Shown here in pieces: positions 1 through 8,661 of a stretch of 64,000 nt of DNA; within the stretch, counting starts at the first letter, position 1, and each line of letters opens with the position of its first letter. Under the pieces are notes generated by a model. The model saw only the letters and a program-made list of their open reading frames with translations, was not told the origin of the DNA and did not search any database. A program made the translations under genes and the position numbers. The stretch comes from Oscillospiraceae bacterium (GTDB lineage Bacteria > Bacillota > Clostridia > Oscillospirales > Oscillospiraceae). Location: positions 24,774 to 88,773 of the forward strand of contig JAETOQ010000003.1 in the NCBI GenBank assembly GCA_021771635.1, in the 5' to 3' direction.

Positions 1-841
1 CGGCGGTTCCCACCGACATCCCGAAGAGCGCCTGCATCTCTCCGCCCAGGGAGGCGGCGGTCATCATGACGGCCACCACCACGGCACTGACAGTCAGGAT
101 GATGGGGGAGTAGATGGCGTCATAGAAGTTGGATTTCTCCATAGCCCGGTAGCTCTTCTGGATGGCCTGGTCATACCGTTCCTCCATATACCGCTCCCTG
201 CGGTAGGTGTGGATCATGCGGATGTTCCGAATGGTCTCGGGAACGTGCTGGCTGACCTGGCCCACCGCCGCCCGGTTATCCAGCTGGGCTTTCAGCATCC
301 GCCTTTGGAAGATGCGGGTCATGGCAAACAGCAAAGGCGTGACCAGCACCAGCAGTCCGCCCAGTCCGGGGCTTTTGACAAAGATGACGGCCAGAATACC
401 GGCGATTTTGCACACGTCCACCACCATGCCGATGACGCCGGAGGCAAACAGGGCCTCCACGGTGTCCACATCCCCGACGAACCGGGAGACCGTGGCGCCC
501 GGGGCCTGGGCGGTGAAATAGGCGGCGGGGAGGTGGGACAGCTTGGCGCACATGGCGCGGCGGAGGGCGCGGGTGATCTTCTGACCGAATACGGTGATGA
601 GGAACGCCTGCGCGGCGTCAAACAGGCCGGAGGCGGCCGCCGCCCCAAAGTACAGCAGGGCCAGCCGAAGGGAAATACTTCCGCCGGAGGTCAGCGTGTT
701 GACGATGTTCTCCAGCACCAGCGGCGGGAGCAGCGCGAAGAGAATGGAACCCGCCACAGCCAGCAGCAGGCCCAGCATCAGCAGTTTGGACCGCAGGACG
801 ACGGAGCGGAGGATGGTCCAAAGAGAGGCCTTACGCTTCAT
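1..841 (-). CDS. ABC exporter membrane subunit, partial (C-terminus off the left edge)
   Basis: The leftward frame starting at the ATG at 841 (MKRKASLWTILRS...) stays open to the window edge, giving about 280 residues. It shows the six-helix transmembrane domain of a type IV ABC exporter: a hydrophobic first helix at residues 17-40, then a QKITRALRRAMCAKL loop followed by APGATVSRFVGDVDTVE, typical of exporter intracellular loops. The nucleotide-binding domain must lie outside the window. It overlaps the preceding ABC gene by 11 bases (ATGAAGCGTAA), so the two are translationally coupled and probably form a heterodimer. Multidrug or peptide export is likely from the family and the MarR neighbour; the substrate cannot be told. 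Confidence 0.9.
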   Translation of the reverse strand, partial: MKRKASLWTILRSVVLRSKLLMLGLLLAVAGSILFALLPPLVLENIVNTLTSGGSISLRLALLYFGAAAASGLFDAAQAFLITVFGQKITRALRRAMCAKLSHLPAAYFTAQAPGATVSRFVGDVDTVEALFASGVIGMVVDVCKIAGILAVIFVKSPGLGGLLVLVTPLLFAMTRIFQRRMLKAQLDNRAAVGQVSQHVPETIRNIRMIHTYRRERYMEERYDQAIQKSYRAMEKSNFYDAIYSPIILTVSAVVVAVMMTAASLGGEMQALFGMSVGTA

Positions 842-2579
842 GGCTGCCGCCTCCTTCCGCCTGGGCCTGATACAGCCCGGCGTATTCCGGGCAGGTCTCC
901 ATCAGCGCGGCGTGGGTGCTGGCCGTAACATGCCCATCCTCCATCCAGAGCACCTGGTCAAGGGAGGGGAAGAGGTCCAGCCGGTGGGAGATGAGGAGCA
1001 CGATGCTCTCTCCGGCAAGCTGCCGCAGGTGGGCCATGATCTCACCCTCTGTCGCCTGGTCCACGGCGGAGAAGGGATCATCCAGGACCAGGAGGGGCCG
1101 CCTGTGGCAGAGAGCGCGGGCCAGCGCCAGGCGGGCCTGCTGCCCGCCGGAAAGCCCCGTGCCGGAATCTCCCACCAGCGTCTGCACCCCTGCCCGCATG
1201 ACCGAGACCTCCTGATCCAGGCAGACGGCTTTCAGCCAGGGGGATGCGTCGCCGTCAGTCCCCAGAAGAATATTTTCCGCGATGCTGGTCCGCAGAAGCT
1301 CCGGCTGGTGGCCCAGATACCCAACAACGGTGCTGCGCTCCGCCGGAGACAGGGCGGCCAGCTCCCGCCCGCCGAAGCGGATGCTGCCGCCGTAGGGCCT
1401 CTCGCACAAAAATACTTTACCCAAGGTGGACTTTCCGCAGGCTACGGGTCCGGTGACGCCGATGACCTGTCCGGGCCGGGCGGAGAAGGACACTTCGGAA
1501 AAGATCGGGCCTCCGCCGGGATAGGCGAAGGAAAGACCGGAGACCACCAGCTCCGCGGGCGGCGCGGCGGGAAGCTCCGGCACCGCCTGGGGCGGCTGGA
1601 GCAGGGGCTTGACACGTCTCCAGGACACCTGGGCCTTCTGCACGGCGTTGAACAGCTTGGCGGCCTTAGAGGTCTTGACGGCCAGCTTGGTGTAGCAGGT
1701 GAGAAAAGCGGTGAACGCGGCGATATCCCAGGCCGCCCAGCCGTTTCCCTGGACATTCCGGGCGCCCAGCCACAGGATGGGCACCGTGCCCAGCATGGAG
1801 AGGACGCGGTACAGGGGCGGCATGGTGTTCTCCCACAGGTTGGCGGCCACCGCCCGCTTTTCATAGTCGGCCAGCCGGGCCTCGTAGGCGGCGTTTCGGC
1901 GCTCCTCCAGGCCAAACACCCGGTAGGTCACGGCGCCGGACACCCGGTCCAGCGTGGCGCCGCTCAGCACCCCGGCACTCTCCTTATAGGCCGCCGCGCA
2001 GCGGGACACCGGCTTTTTCATGCGCTCCGCCAAAAAGAGCGCCGCAGGCGGGAAGAGACTGACCAGCAGGGTCAGCCGCCAGTCGTAAACCAGCAGCAGG
2101 GCCAGATACGCCGCCATGGCCACGCCGGTGTCGAATACCTCGGTGGTGAATTTGCGCATCCCCTCCGCGCAGGCGTCCACATCAGCGATGGCCCGGGTCA
2201 TCATGCCGCCCACGCTCTCCTGCTCCAGGTCCGGCTTGGACCTGTGGACCAGGCTGTTGTACAGGACACGCTTCATATTGCGGTTTACGTCGTTGGCAAA
2301 GCGGCGCACATAGAACCGCTTCAAATACCGCATCCCCTGGACAAACAGCGTCACGACCGCATAGAGCGCCGCCGCGGCCAGCATGGCGGACCATTGGGCG
2401 GTGCCCCGCAGGATCTCCAGCAGGCATTGGGCCAGCCGGCCCTCCAGCAGCGGTCCCGCCGCAAGCCCCACATTGTATAGGATGCCGGTTACGGTAACGA
2501 TCAGCAGCGGCCCCCTCTCCATCGCGAAATAGGAGCGGATGCGGTCCGGCTGCCGGAGACCGGGCATGGCTTCTCTCAT
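831..2579 (-). CDS. ABC exporter, membrane plus ATPase subunit with degenerate Walker B
   Basis: This 582-residue protein has an exporter transmembrane domain followed by a nucleotide-binding domain. Walker A (GPVACGKST) is near residue 380, the signature LSGGQQARLALARAL near 477 and Walker B LLVLDDPFSAVD near 496. The residue after the Walker B aspartate is Asp where active ATPases have the catalytic Glu. That is typical of the degenerate half of heterodimeric exporters, which fits the coupled partner gene at 1-841. The start MREAMPGLRQ was chosen because its ATG overlaps the marR stop codon (ATGA, 2576-2579); a longer upstream frame would run through marR. Substrate unknown. Confidence 0.92.
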   Translation of the reverse strand: MREAMPGLRQPDRIRSYFAMERGPLLIVTVTGILYNVGLAAGPLLEGRLAQCLLEILRGTAQWSAMLAAAALYAVVTLFVQGMRYLKRFYVRRFANDVNRNMKRVLYNSLVHRSKPDLEQESVGGMMTRAIADVDACAEGMRKFTTEVFDTGVAMAAYLALLLVYDWRLTLLVSLFPPAALFLAERMKKPVSRCAAAYKESAGVLSGATLDRVSGAVTYRVFGLEERRNAAYEARLADYEKRAVAANLWENTMPPLYRVLSMLGTVPILWLGARNVQGNGWAAWDIAAFTAFLTCYTKLAVKTSKAAKLFNAVQKAQVSWRRVKPLLQPPQAVPELPAAPPAELVVSGLSFAYPGGGPIFSEVSFSARPGQVIGVTGPVACGKSTLGKVFLCERPYGGSIRFGGRELAALSPAERSTVVGYLGHQPELLRTSIAENILLGTDGDASPWLKAVCLDQEVSVMRAGVQTLVGDSGTGLSGGQQARLALARALCHRRPLLVLDDPFSAVDQATEGEIMAHLRQLAGESIVLLISHRLDLFPSLDQVLWMEDGHVTASTHAALMETCPEYAGLYQAQAEGGGSHEA

Positions 2580-3046
2580 ATGGATTCCTCCTCGCTCAGC
2601 CGGGCGGTCACATGGGGAAAGCCGCTCCGGCTCTCGGCCTTGGAACGGACATAGAGCGTGTGCAAAAGGCTCGTAAAGACCTCCTGCTCTGGGGGAGACA
2701 GTCCCTCCAGCAGCCATTCGTAAAAGGCTGTCTCCACGGACACCTTGGACCGCTTCAAAGACTCCGCCTGTTCCGTGGCGTACAGCATCTGCCCCCGGCT
2801 GTCGGCGGGATTCTGCCGCCGGACCAGGTAGCCCTTGCCCTCCAGGCTTGCCACCCGGCGGGCCACGGCGCCTTTATCCATGTTCAAAAGCGTACAGACC
2901 TCTTTTTGTGAAATGCCGGGGTTATGGCGGACGGCGTGGATCAGATCGAATTCCCCGGTGCCGATCCCGGTCTCCTTCATCATGCGGAGTGTCAGTTTGG
3001 CAGCCTCCCGGGCGATCTTGGTGATCTGACGCTGGGAAAGGTCCAT
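2576..3046 (-). CDS. MarR-family transcriptional regulator
   Basis: The protein is 156 residues, usual for MarR repressors. The winged helix spans about residues 35-95: a helix-turn-helix (PGISQKEVCTLLNMDKGAVA) followed by the wing (RVASLEGKGYLVRRQNPADSRGQ) with the conserved DxR. It is the first gene of a three-gene operon with the two ABC exporter subunits, joined by a 4-base ATGA overlap. That is the standard layout of a drug-responsive repressor controlling its exporter. A good sigma-A promoter and a TAGTTG/CAACTA inverted repeat lie directly upstream. The inducing ligand is unknown. Confidence 0.93.
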   Translation of the reverse strand: MDLSQRQITKIAREAAKLTLRMMKETGIGTGEFDLIHAVRHNPGISQKEVCTLLNMDKGAVARRVASLEGKGYLVRRQNPADSRGQMLYATEQAESLKRSKVSVETAFYEWLLEGLSPPEQEVFTSLLHTLYVRSKAESRSGFPHVTARLSEEESI

Positions 3047-3064
3047 GGGAACACCTCACTTTAA

Positions 3065-3112
3065 TAGTTGTAGCATCAACTAAATCATAGTACCCAGAGA
3101 TGGAAAAGTCAA
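3065..3112 (-). promoter_or_regulatory. marR operon promoter and candidate MarR operator
   Basis: Reading leftward, TTGACT (3107-3112) and TATGAT (3084-3089) are separated by exactly 17 bases. Immediately downstream, 3065-3082 is TAGTTG-N6-CAACTA, a perfect 6-bp inverted repeat at the expected transcription start, 18 bases before the marR ATG. Placement and symmetry fit an autorepressing MarR operator. Binding is inferred, not shown. Confidence 0.65.
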
Positions 3113-3404
3113 GGCCTGGGGCTTTCTGAGAGAGCCTGTAATAGGGCAGAATGCCCCTGTAAAACGATGAAATACCTATCTGAAAGGCGGGCACAAAGGG
3201 GAGCGGATCGGATCGATCGGTGTTGGCCTGATGGGAAAGTCCATGGTCCGCACGCTGATGAGGTATTATGAACGGTCAACCAGCAGATAAACACTTGTTT
3301 ATAAAAACAAATGTCCACCACTGGCAAACTAAACAAGAATTCCAGGGATGACTGTGGAATTGAAATGGAAAACGACGAAAAAGGGATGAGATCTAAAGAG
3401 CAGC

Positions 3405-3434
3405 TTGACTTTCTGAAAAGCCCTATGCTAGGAT
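3405..3434 (+). promoter_or_regulatory. Candidate ilvCD promoter
   Basis: TTGACT (3405-3410) and TAGGAT (3429-3434) are 18 bases apart, placing the transcription start near 3441, just before the T-box leader. The -35 is good and the -10 is only fair. Confidence 0.5.
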
Positions 3435-3440
3435 AACACC

Positions 3441-3714
3441 ACGAAATACGAAGAAGGGAACAAGTAACCTGGTTCGCTCCGCTTTCAGAGAATTGCCGGT
3501 TGGTGCAAGGCAATAAGCGCCGGATAAGGTGAAATCATCCTGGAGTAGCCTGCTGAAGGAGAACCTGTTAGGCAGTGCCGGGCCGCACCCGTTACAGTGC
3601 AGGGCTTGTTGGAGCCTGCTGAGATGGCGGCGCATGATACGCCGTTAACAAGAGTGGTACCGCGAAGGATCTTCAGCCTTTGCCTCTTGATTTGCAAGAG
3701 GCAAAGGCTTTTTT
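3441..3714 (+). ncRNA. T-box leader RNA upstream of ilvC, predicted isoleucine specifier
   Basis: The T-box sequence AACAAGAGTGGTACCGCG (about 3647-3664) is followed by a 15-bp terminator hairpin, the usual antiterminator/terminator pair. Upstream are Stem I elements: AGTA near 3463, a GCCGGTTGGTG distal loop segment near 3495, and the specifier region GTGAAATCATCCTGG at 3530-3544. In the usual register the codon after GAA is ATC (3534-3536), isoleucine. This matches ilvC and ilvD. Uncharged tRNA-Ile should stabilise the antiterminator and switch the operon on. The T-box call is firm; the specifier register is inference. Confidence 0.93.
3675..3714 (+). terminator. Regulated terminator of the ilvC T-box
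   Basis: AGCCTTTGCCTCTTG (3675-3689) pairs perfectly with CAAGAGGCAAAGGCT (3695-3709) and is followed by a run of T. It sits 81 bases before the ilvC start. Confidence 0.93.
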
Positions 3715-3794
3715 CATTCTCCGGAGCGCAGGCCAGAAGTCAGCAGACACGCGGATCGCCCCACAAAAACGAAAAGAAAAAGGAGAACAAAAAC

Positions 3795-4814
3795 ATGGCT
3801 GTCAAGAAGTATTACGATTCCGACTGTAATCTGGGGGTGCTGGACGGCAAGACTGTCGCCGTCATCGGCTTTGGCTCCCAGGGCCACGCCCATTCTGAAA
3901 ATCTGGCCGAGAGCGGCGTGAACGTGGCCGTCGGCCTGCGCAAGGGCTCCACCCACTGGGAGAAGGCCGCGAAGTTCGCCGAGACCTGCCCCAACTTCCA
4001 CGTGATGGAGGTGGAGGAGGCCGCCAAGGCCGGCGATATCGTGATGATGCTGGTTCCCGACGAGCTGTGTGCCGATATCTACAACAAGCAGGTGGCTCCC
4101 TACATGACCGAGGGAAAGACGCTGGCCTTCGCCCACGGCTTCAACATCCACTTCAAGACCATCGTGCCCCCCACCAATGTGGACGTCATCATGGTGGCGC
4201 CCAAGGGCCCCGGCCACACGGTCCGCAGCCAGTACCTGGAGGGCAGGGGCGTTCCCAGCCTGATCTGCGTGGAGCAGGACTTCACCGGCAAGGCCAAGGA
4301 CACCGCCCTGGCCTACGCTTCCGCCATCGGCGCCGGCCGCGCCGGTATCCTGGAGACCTCCTTCAAGGAGGAGACCGAGACCGACCTCTTCGGTGAGCAG
4401 GCCGTTCTGTGCGGCGGCGTGTGCGGCCTGATCCAGGCCGGCTTCGAGGTGCTGGTGGAGGCCGGCTACGAGCCGGAGATGGCCTATTTTGAGACCTGCC
4501 ACGAGATGAAGCTCATCATCGACCTCATCAACGAGGGCGGCTTTGGCAAGATGAGTTACTCCATCTCCAACACCGCCGAGTACGGTGACTACCGCACCCG
4601 CAGCCGGCTGATCACCGAGGATACCCGCAGGGAGATGCGCCAGATCCTCAAGGAGATCCAGGACGGCACCTTCGCCTCCGAGTTCCTGGCGGAGATGAAT
4701 CCCAACGGCGGACGCAAGACACACTTCCTGGCCCAGCGCCGCATGGCCGCAGAGCACCCCATCGAAAAGGTGGGCGCCCAGCTGCGGGCCATGATGAGCT
4801 GGCTGAAAAAGTAA
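3795..4814 (+). CDS. ilvC: Ketol-acid reductoisomerase
   Basis: This 339-residue class I enzyme converts acetolactate or acetohydroxybutyrate to the dihydroxy acids of valine and isoleucine synthesis, using NADPH and magnesium. The Rossmann motif [15 protein letters not shown] lies near residue 22 and the KARI signatures [28 protein letters not shown] and [13 protein letters not shown] are intact. The ATG at 3795 follows AGGAG at 3781-3785 and begins [12 protein letters not shown], the normal family start; an upstream in-frame ATG would lie inside the T-box. It is the first structural gene after the T-box and is probably cotranscribed with ilvD 62 bases downstream. Confidence 0.98.
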   Translation: MAVKKYYDSDCNLGVLDGKTVAVIGFGSQGHAHSENLAESGVNVAVGLRKGSTHWEKAAKFAETCPNFHVMEVEEAAKAGDIVMMLVPDELCADIYNKQVAPYMTEGKTLAFAHGFNIHFKTIVPPTNVDVIMVAPKGPGHTVRSQYLEGRGVPSLICVEQDFTGKAKDTALAYASAIGAGRAGILETSFKEETETDLFGEQAVLCGGVCGLIQAGFEVLVEAGYEPEMAYFETCHEMKLIIDLINEGGFGKMSYSISNTAEYGDYRTRSRLITEDTRREMRQILKEIQDGTFASEFLAEMNPNGGRKTHFLAQRRMAAEHPIEKVGAQLRAMMSWLKK

Positions 4815-4876
4815 TAAGGACAGAGGGGCCGGGACACGGAGCCATGGCCCACCCGAAGAAGGAGGAGACCATTTCC

Positions 4877-6535
4877 ATGCGCAGCGATAACGTGACAAGA
4901 GGCGCCGAACGGGCGCCCAACCGCAGTTTGTTTTACGCTCTGGGCTACACGCCCGAGGATCTGGAAAAGCCGCTGATCGCCGTGGTCAGCGCCCACAGCG
5001 ACATCGTCCCCGGTCATATGAACCTGGACAAGCTGACCGACGCTGTGAAGAGCGGCATTGAGGCAGCCGGCGGCACGCCCTTCATGGTGCCCGCCATCGG
5101 CGTATGCGACGGCATCGCTATGGGCCATGTGGGCATGAAGTACTCCCTGGCCAGCCGGGAGCTGATCTGCGACAGCGTGGAGACCATGTTTATGGCCCAC
5201 CAGTTCGACGGGATGGTGCTGGTGCCCAACTGCGACAAGATCGTCCCCGGCATGGTCATGGCGGCGGTGCGGATGAACGTGCCCACCGTGGTCTGCTCCG
5301 GCGGTCCCATGCTGGCAGGCACCTATGACGGCCAAGAGGTCAGCCTCTCCAAGATGTTTGAGGCCGTCGGCTCCTACAAGGCCGGGCTGATCAATGAGGA
5401 ACAGCTGGAGGACTGCACCCAGAACAGCTGCCCCGGCTGTGGCAGCTGCTCCGGTATGTACACCGCCAACAGCATGAACTGCCTGTGCGAGGCCATCGGC
5501 ATCGGCCTGCCCGGCAACGGCACCATTCCCGCGGTGTACAGCAAGCGGCTCCAGCTGGGCCGCCGGGCGGGCGCCGCCATCATGGAGCTGGTCCGCCGGA
5601 ACATCTGCGCCCGGGACATCGTCAACGAGCGCAGCATCCGCAACGCCCTGACCTGCGACATGGCTCTGGGCTGCTCCACCAACACGGTGCTGCATCTGCT
5701 GGCCATCGCCCACGAGGCAGGCGTGCCTGTGGACCTGGCGCTGTTTAACGAAATTTCCGCCAAAACGCCCAACCTGTGCCACCTGGCCCCCGCCGGTCCC
5801 ACCCACATGCCGGACCTGTACGCCGCCGGCGGCATCCCCGCCGTTCAGGCGGAGCTGGCAAAGCAGGGCCTGCTGGATCTGGACTGCCTGACCGTCACCG
5901 GCAAGACACTGGGCGAGAACATCAAGGGGGCAAAAAACACCGATCACAACGCCATCCGGCCCATCGAGGACCCGTACAGCACCACCGGCGGCCTGCAGAT
6001 CCTGTGGGGCAACCTGGCCCCCAACGGCTGTGTGGTCAAGCGCAGCGCCGTGGCTCCTGAGATGCAGGCCCACACCGGCCCCGCCCGGGTGTTTGACAGC
6101 GAGGACGATGCCATCGCCGCCATCTACGCCGGAAAGATCGTCCCCGGCGACGTGGTGGTCATCCGCTACGAGGGCCCCAAGGGCGGCCCCGGTATGCGGG
6201 AGATGCTGAATCCCACCTCCGCCCTGGCGGGCATGGGCCTGGACAAGACCGTGGCCCTGATCACCGATGGCCGCTTCTCCGGCGCCAGCCGGGGCGCGTC
6301 CATCGGCCATGTCAGCCCGGAGGCCGCCTCCGGCGGCCCCATCGGCCTGGTGCGGGAGGGAGACCAGATCGCCATCGACATCCCCAACGCCTCCATCACC
6401 CTGCTGGTGTCCGGGGAGGAATTGGCCGCGCGCAGGGCCGCCTATGTCCAGCCCGCCCCCAATATCACCACCGGCTGGCTCAGCCGCTATGCCCGCATGG
6501 TCACCAGCGCCGACGAGGGCGCGGTCCTGCGGTAA
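4877..6535 (+). CDS. ilvD: Dihydroxy-acid dehydratase
   Basis: The 552-residue iron-sulfur enzyme dehydrates the dihydroxy acids to 2-keto acids in valine and isoleucine synthesis. Cluster motifs [10 protein letters not shown] and [17 protein letters not shown] are present, as is the C-terminal [20 protein letters not shown]. The start [14 protein letters not shown] matches the family and lies 12 bases after AAGGAGG (4858-4864); an ATG at 4844 in frame would put the ribosome site inside the gene. Together with ilvC it gives two of the four common branched-chain steps; ilvB/N and ilvE are not in the window. Confidence 0.98.
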   Translation: MRSDNVTRGAERAPNRSLFYALGYTPEDLEKPLIAVVSAHSDIVPGHMNLDKLTDAVKSGIEAAGGTPFMVPAIGVCDGIAMGHVGMKYSLASRELICDSVETMFMAHQFDGMVLVPNCDKIVPGMVMAAVRMNVPTVVCSGGPMLAGTYDGQEVSLSKMFEAVGSYKAGLINEEQLEDCTQNSCPGCGSCSGMYTANSMNCLCEAIGIGLPGNGTIPAVYSKRLQLGRRAGAAIMELVRRNICARDIVNERSIRNALTCDMALGCSTNTVLHLLAIAHEAGVPVDLALFNEISAKTPNLCHLAPAGPTHMPDLYAAGGIPAVQAELAKQGLLDLDCLTVTGKTLGENIKGAKNTDHNAIRPIEDPYSTTGGLQILWGNLAPNGCVVKRSAVAPEMQAHTGPARVFDSEDDAIAAIYAGKIVPGDVVVIRYEGPKGGPGMREMLNPTSALAGMGLDKTVALITDGRFSGASRGASIGHVSPEAASGGPIGLVREGDQIAIDIPNASITLLVSGEELAARRAAYVQPAPNITTGWLSRYARMVTSADEGAVLR

Positions 6536-6553
6536 ATCCCACTGGATCAGGAT

Positions 6554-7756
6554 GTGAGTACTGTGCGATTGGAAGAGATGAAAAACCGCCTGGCGGGGCT
6601 GGTGATCTTTCGGGAGCTGCTGAAAGATCCTGTGGCCGCTGCTTTCCGGGAGATGCTGGAGGCCCGCTGCCGGGCGGATGGGGAGGCATTCACCGCCAGC
6701 TGTGCCGCCTTTGAGGCCGCGCTGTTTGAATCCGGTGACAACTGGTCCGCCTATCTGCACGACATCGTGCTGGAGAGCGAGAACGTCTGCGTCCGGCATC
6801 AGGCCGCGGGCGGCGTCAGCCCAGTCCTGGAGACGACGCTGCACCGGGAGCTGGCCTTTTTTGACGAGCTGGCCCAGGTGCGGCTGGAGACACTGACGGA
6901 CGGGCTGCCCGGCGCTCCCGCGTTTCTGGAGAGCTGGGCCGTAGCCCCCAGCGCCATTTCCACCGACTATGTCCAGCGGATGCGGGAGGTGAGCTCCAAG
7001 GGTTACGGCATCTTTGCTCGCTACCATGTGTTTACCGTGGAAGACGGCCAGCTGGTGCCGGTGAAGTATCCGGACCCCCAGCGGCTGGAGGAGCTGCCCG
7101 GCTACGAGAAAGAGCGGGAGAAGGTCATTGCCAACACCCGTGCATTGCTGGCAGGCAAGCCCGCCAACAACGTGCTGCTGTACGGCGACGCGGGCACCGG
7201 CAAATCCAGCGCCATCAAGGCCATTGCCAACGCCTTTGCGGACGAGGGGCTGCGGCTGGTGGAGGTGAAGAAAAACCAGCTCTACCAGATCCCGGACCTG
7301 ATGGATGCGCTGGCGTCCAATCCGCTGAAATTTATTCTGTTCATCGATGACCTGAGCTTTACCGCCAATGACGACAACTTTGCCGCCCTGAAGGCGATTC
7401 TGGAGGGCAGTGTGGGCGGACGGGCGCATAACATCGCGGTATACGCCACCAGCAACCGCCGCCATCTCATCAAGGAAACACTGACGGACCGCACCGGCGA
7501 TGACATCCATGAGAGCGACACCCGTCAGGAGCTGATGAGCCTCTCCGCCCGCTTCGGCCTGACCATTACGTTCGGAAGCCCCGACCGGGATCGGTATCTC
7601 CATATCGTGGAGCAGCTGGCCCGGCAGTACGGCGTGGAAATGGATGCGCGGGAGCTGGCGGTCCGCAGCGAGGCATTTGCCATCCGCGCCGGCGGGCGCA
7701 GCGCCCGGGTGGCAAAACAGTTCATTGAACTGTGCAAGGCCGGCGTTCCCTGCTGA
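6554..7756 (+). CDS. DUF815-family AAA-type ATPase
   Basis: The roughly 400-residue protein matches the DUF815 family of P-loop ATPases. Walker A GDAGTGKSSAIKAIAN is near residue 212, Walker B FILFIDDLSF near 260 and an arginine-containing sensor region SLSARFGLTITFG near 335. The N-terminal 190 residues are family-specific with no recognised domain. The start is probably GTG at 6554; the ribosome site is weak, and ATG at 6587 (MKNRLAG) is an alternative. It lies 18 bases after ilvD, yet no link to amino acid synthesis is known. The physiological role of this family is not established. Confidence 0.85.
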   Translation: MSTVRLEEMKNRLAGLVIFRELLKDPVAAAFREMLEARCRADGEAFTASCAAFEAALFESGDNWSAYLHDIVLESENVCVRHQAAGGVSPVLETTLHRELAFFDELAQVRLETLTDGLPGAPAFLESWAVAPSAISTDYVQRMREVSSKGYGIFARYHVFTVEDGQLVPVKYPDPQRLEELPGYEKEREKVIANTRALLAGKPANNVLLYGDAGTGKSSAIKAIANAFADEGLRLVEVKKNQLYQIPDLMDALASNPLKFILFIDDLSFTANDDNFAALKAILEGSVGGRAHNIAVYATSNRRHLIKETLTDRTGDDIHESDTRQELMSLSARFGLTITFGSPDRDRYLHIVEQLARQYGVEMDARELAVRSEAFAIRAGGRSARVAKQFIELCKAGVPC

Positions 7757-7788
7757 ACCAATACTAGATAAAGAGGGAGGCGTTCCCC

Positions 7789-8382
7789 ATGTCTGTTGCA
7801 GTCTGCCTGGAACTGGTGGTCTCCGCCTGTGCCACGACCTTTTCGCCGGGACCCAACAATATCCTGCTGCTGAGCAGCACCAGCACCCACGGCTTCCGGA
7901 AGTGCCTGCCGCTGCTCTGCGGCATCTGGACCGGCCTGCTCACCATCATGCTGGTCTGCGGCTTCGGCTGCGCCGTGCTGGGAGAGCTGGTGCCTCAGAT
8001 CGTCCCCGTGGCAAAGTACGTGGGCGCGGCGTACATCCTGTATCTGGCCTACCGCACGCTGCTGCGGAAGGCGGGCGGCGCCGAGGGCGGCGAGTCCAGG
8101 CCGCTGACCTATGTCAATGGGTTCCTGCTTCAGTTCCTGAATGTGAAGATCCTGATGCTGGGCATCTCTTTCTACTCCAGCTTCATCATGCCCCATGGCT
8201 TCCGCGTGACCTCGGTGCTGGCTTTTGCGGTCATCATGGCGGCCTGCGCCGGAACGGGAAATGTGATCTGGGCCACGCTGGGCGCCATGCTGTTCCCCAT
8301 CTACCAGCGGTACAACAGGGCCATCCATGTGATCATGGCGCTGCTGCTGGTATGGTGCGCGTGGAAGATCGTCTCCATTTGA
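7789..8382 (+). CDS. LysE/RhtB-family amino acid exporter
   Basis: The protein has 197 residues and about six membrane helices. The N-terminal family signature TFSPGPNNILLLSSTSTHGFRKCLPLLCG is at residues 14-42, and YVGAAYILYLAYRTL near residue 76 is the conserved second block. The family exports amino acids such as lysine, threonine, homoserine or cysteine derivatives; the substrate is not predictable. GGGAGG lies 8 bases before the ATG. Its position after ilvCD and DUF815 suggests an amino acid overflow role, but this is inference. Confidence 0.88.
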   Translation: MSVAVCLELVVSACATTFSPGPNNILLLSSTSTHGFRKCLPLLCGIWTGLLTIMLVCGFGCAVLGELVPQIVPVAKYVGAAYILYLAYRTLLRKAGGAEGGESRPLTYVNGFLLQFLNVKILMLGISFYSSFIMPHGFRVTSVLAFAVIMAACAGTGNVIWATLGAMLFPIYQRYNRAIHVIMALLLVWCAWKIVSI

Positions 8383-8384
8383 CG

Positions 8385-8616
8385 GGACCTCAGGCTGTCG
8401 ATAAACCAGAAAGGTCAGGAAAACGGGAAGGAGGGGTGTGCGCGGCTGGCCCGCAGGCCGTTTCGGAGCGCAACCGGGCGCGGCCCGGCTCTTAGCGCGG
8501 AGATGAACCCAGGAAGGGTGCCCTGCGCCATTCAAATCAACAGATTTCAGAACTTTTTAAAAGTTCTGAAATCTTAAGCAGCTTGTCGAAAAGACTTTTT
8601 CGACAAGCTGAGGTCC
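8385..8616. repeat. 232-bp inverted-repeat-bounded palindromic element
   Basis: The left end GGACCTCAGGCTGTCGATAA (8385-8404) is an imperfect inverted copy of the right end, whose reverse complement is GGACCTCAGCTTGTCGAAAA. Inside are two further near-perfect palindromes: 8541-8573 (AGATTTCAGAAC...GTTCTGAAATCT) and 8579-8610 (CAGCTTGTCGAAAAG...CTTTTTCGACAAGCTG). It starts three bases after the lysE-family stop codon. It codes for nothing I can see and resembles a non-autonomous mobile element. Only one copy is in the window, so mobility is inference. Confidence 0.55.
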
Positions 8617-8645
8617 GCCTGATTTTTGATCAGGCGGACCTTTTT
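8611..8645. terminator. Strong bidirectional terminator
   Basis: AGGTCCGCCTGAT pairs with ATCAGGCGGACCT, followed by five T on the plus strand; the minus strand reads the same hairpin after the 8662-9543 gene. It separates the convergent LysE and dehydrogenase genes and shares its left arm with the end of the adjacent repeat. Confidence 0.8.
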
Positions 8646-8661
8646 CAGTGCCGGACAGAAA

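Noticed and set aside
594..2480. A 628-codon plus-strand frame opposite the ABC exporter
   Set aside because: Antisense to a gene with intact Walker and signature motifs; no homology features of its own.
3047..3404. Possible small genes between marR and the ilv promoter
   Set aside because: Several short frames exist on both strands, but none has a ribosome site or recognisable sequence.
4589..7603. A 1004-codon open frame on the minus strand opposite ilvC, ilvD and the DUF815 gene
   Set aside because: It is antisense to three intact conserved genes, rich in Gly, His, Gln and Val, and has no family motif. GC-rich coding DNA often leaves such frames open.
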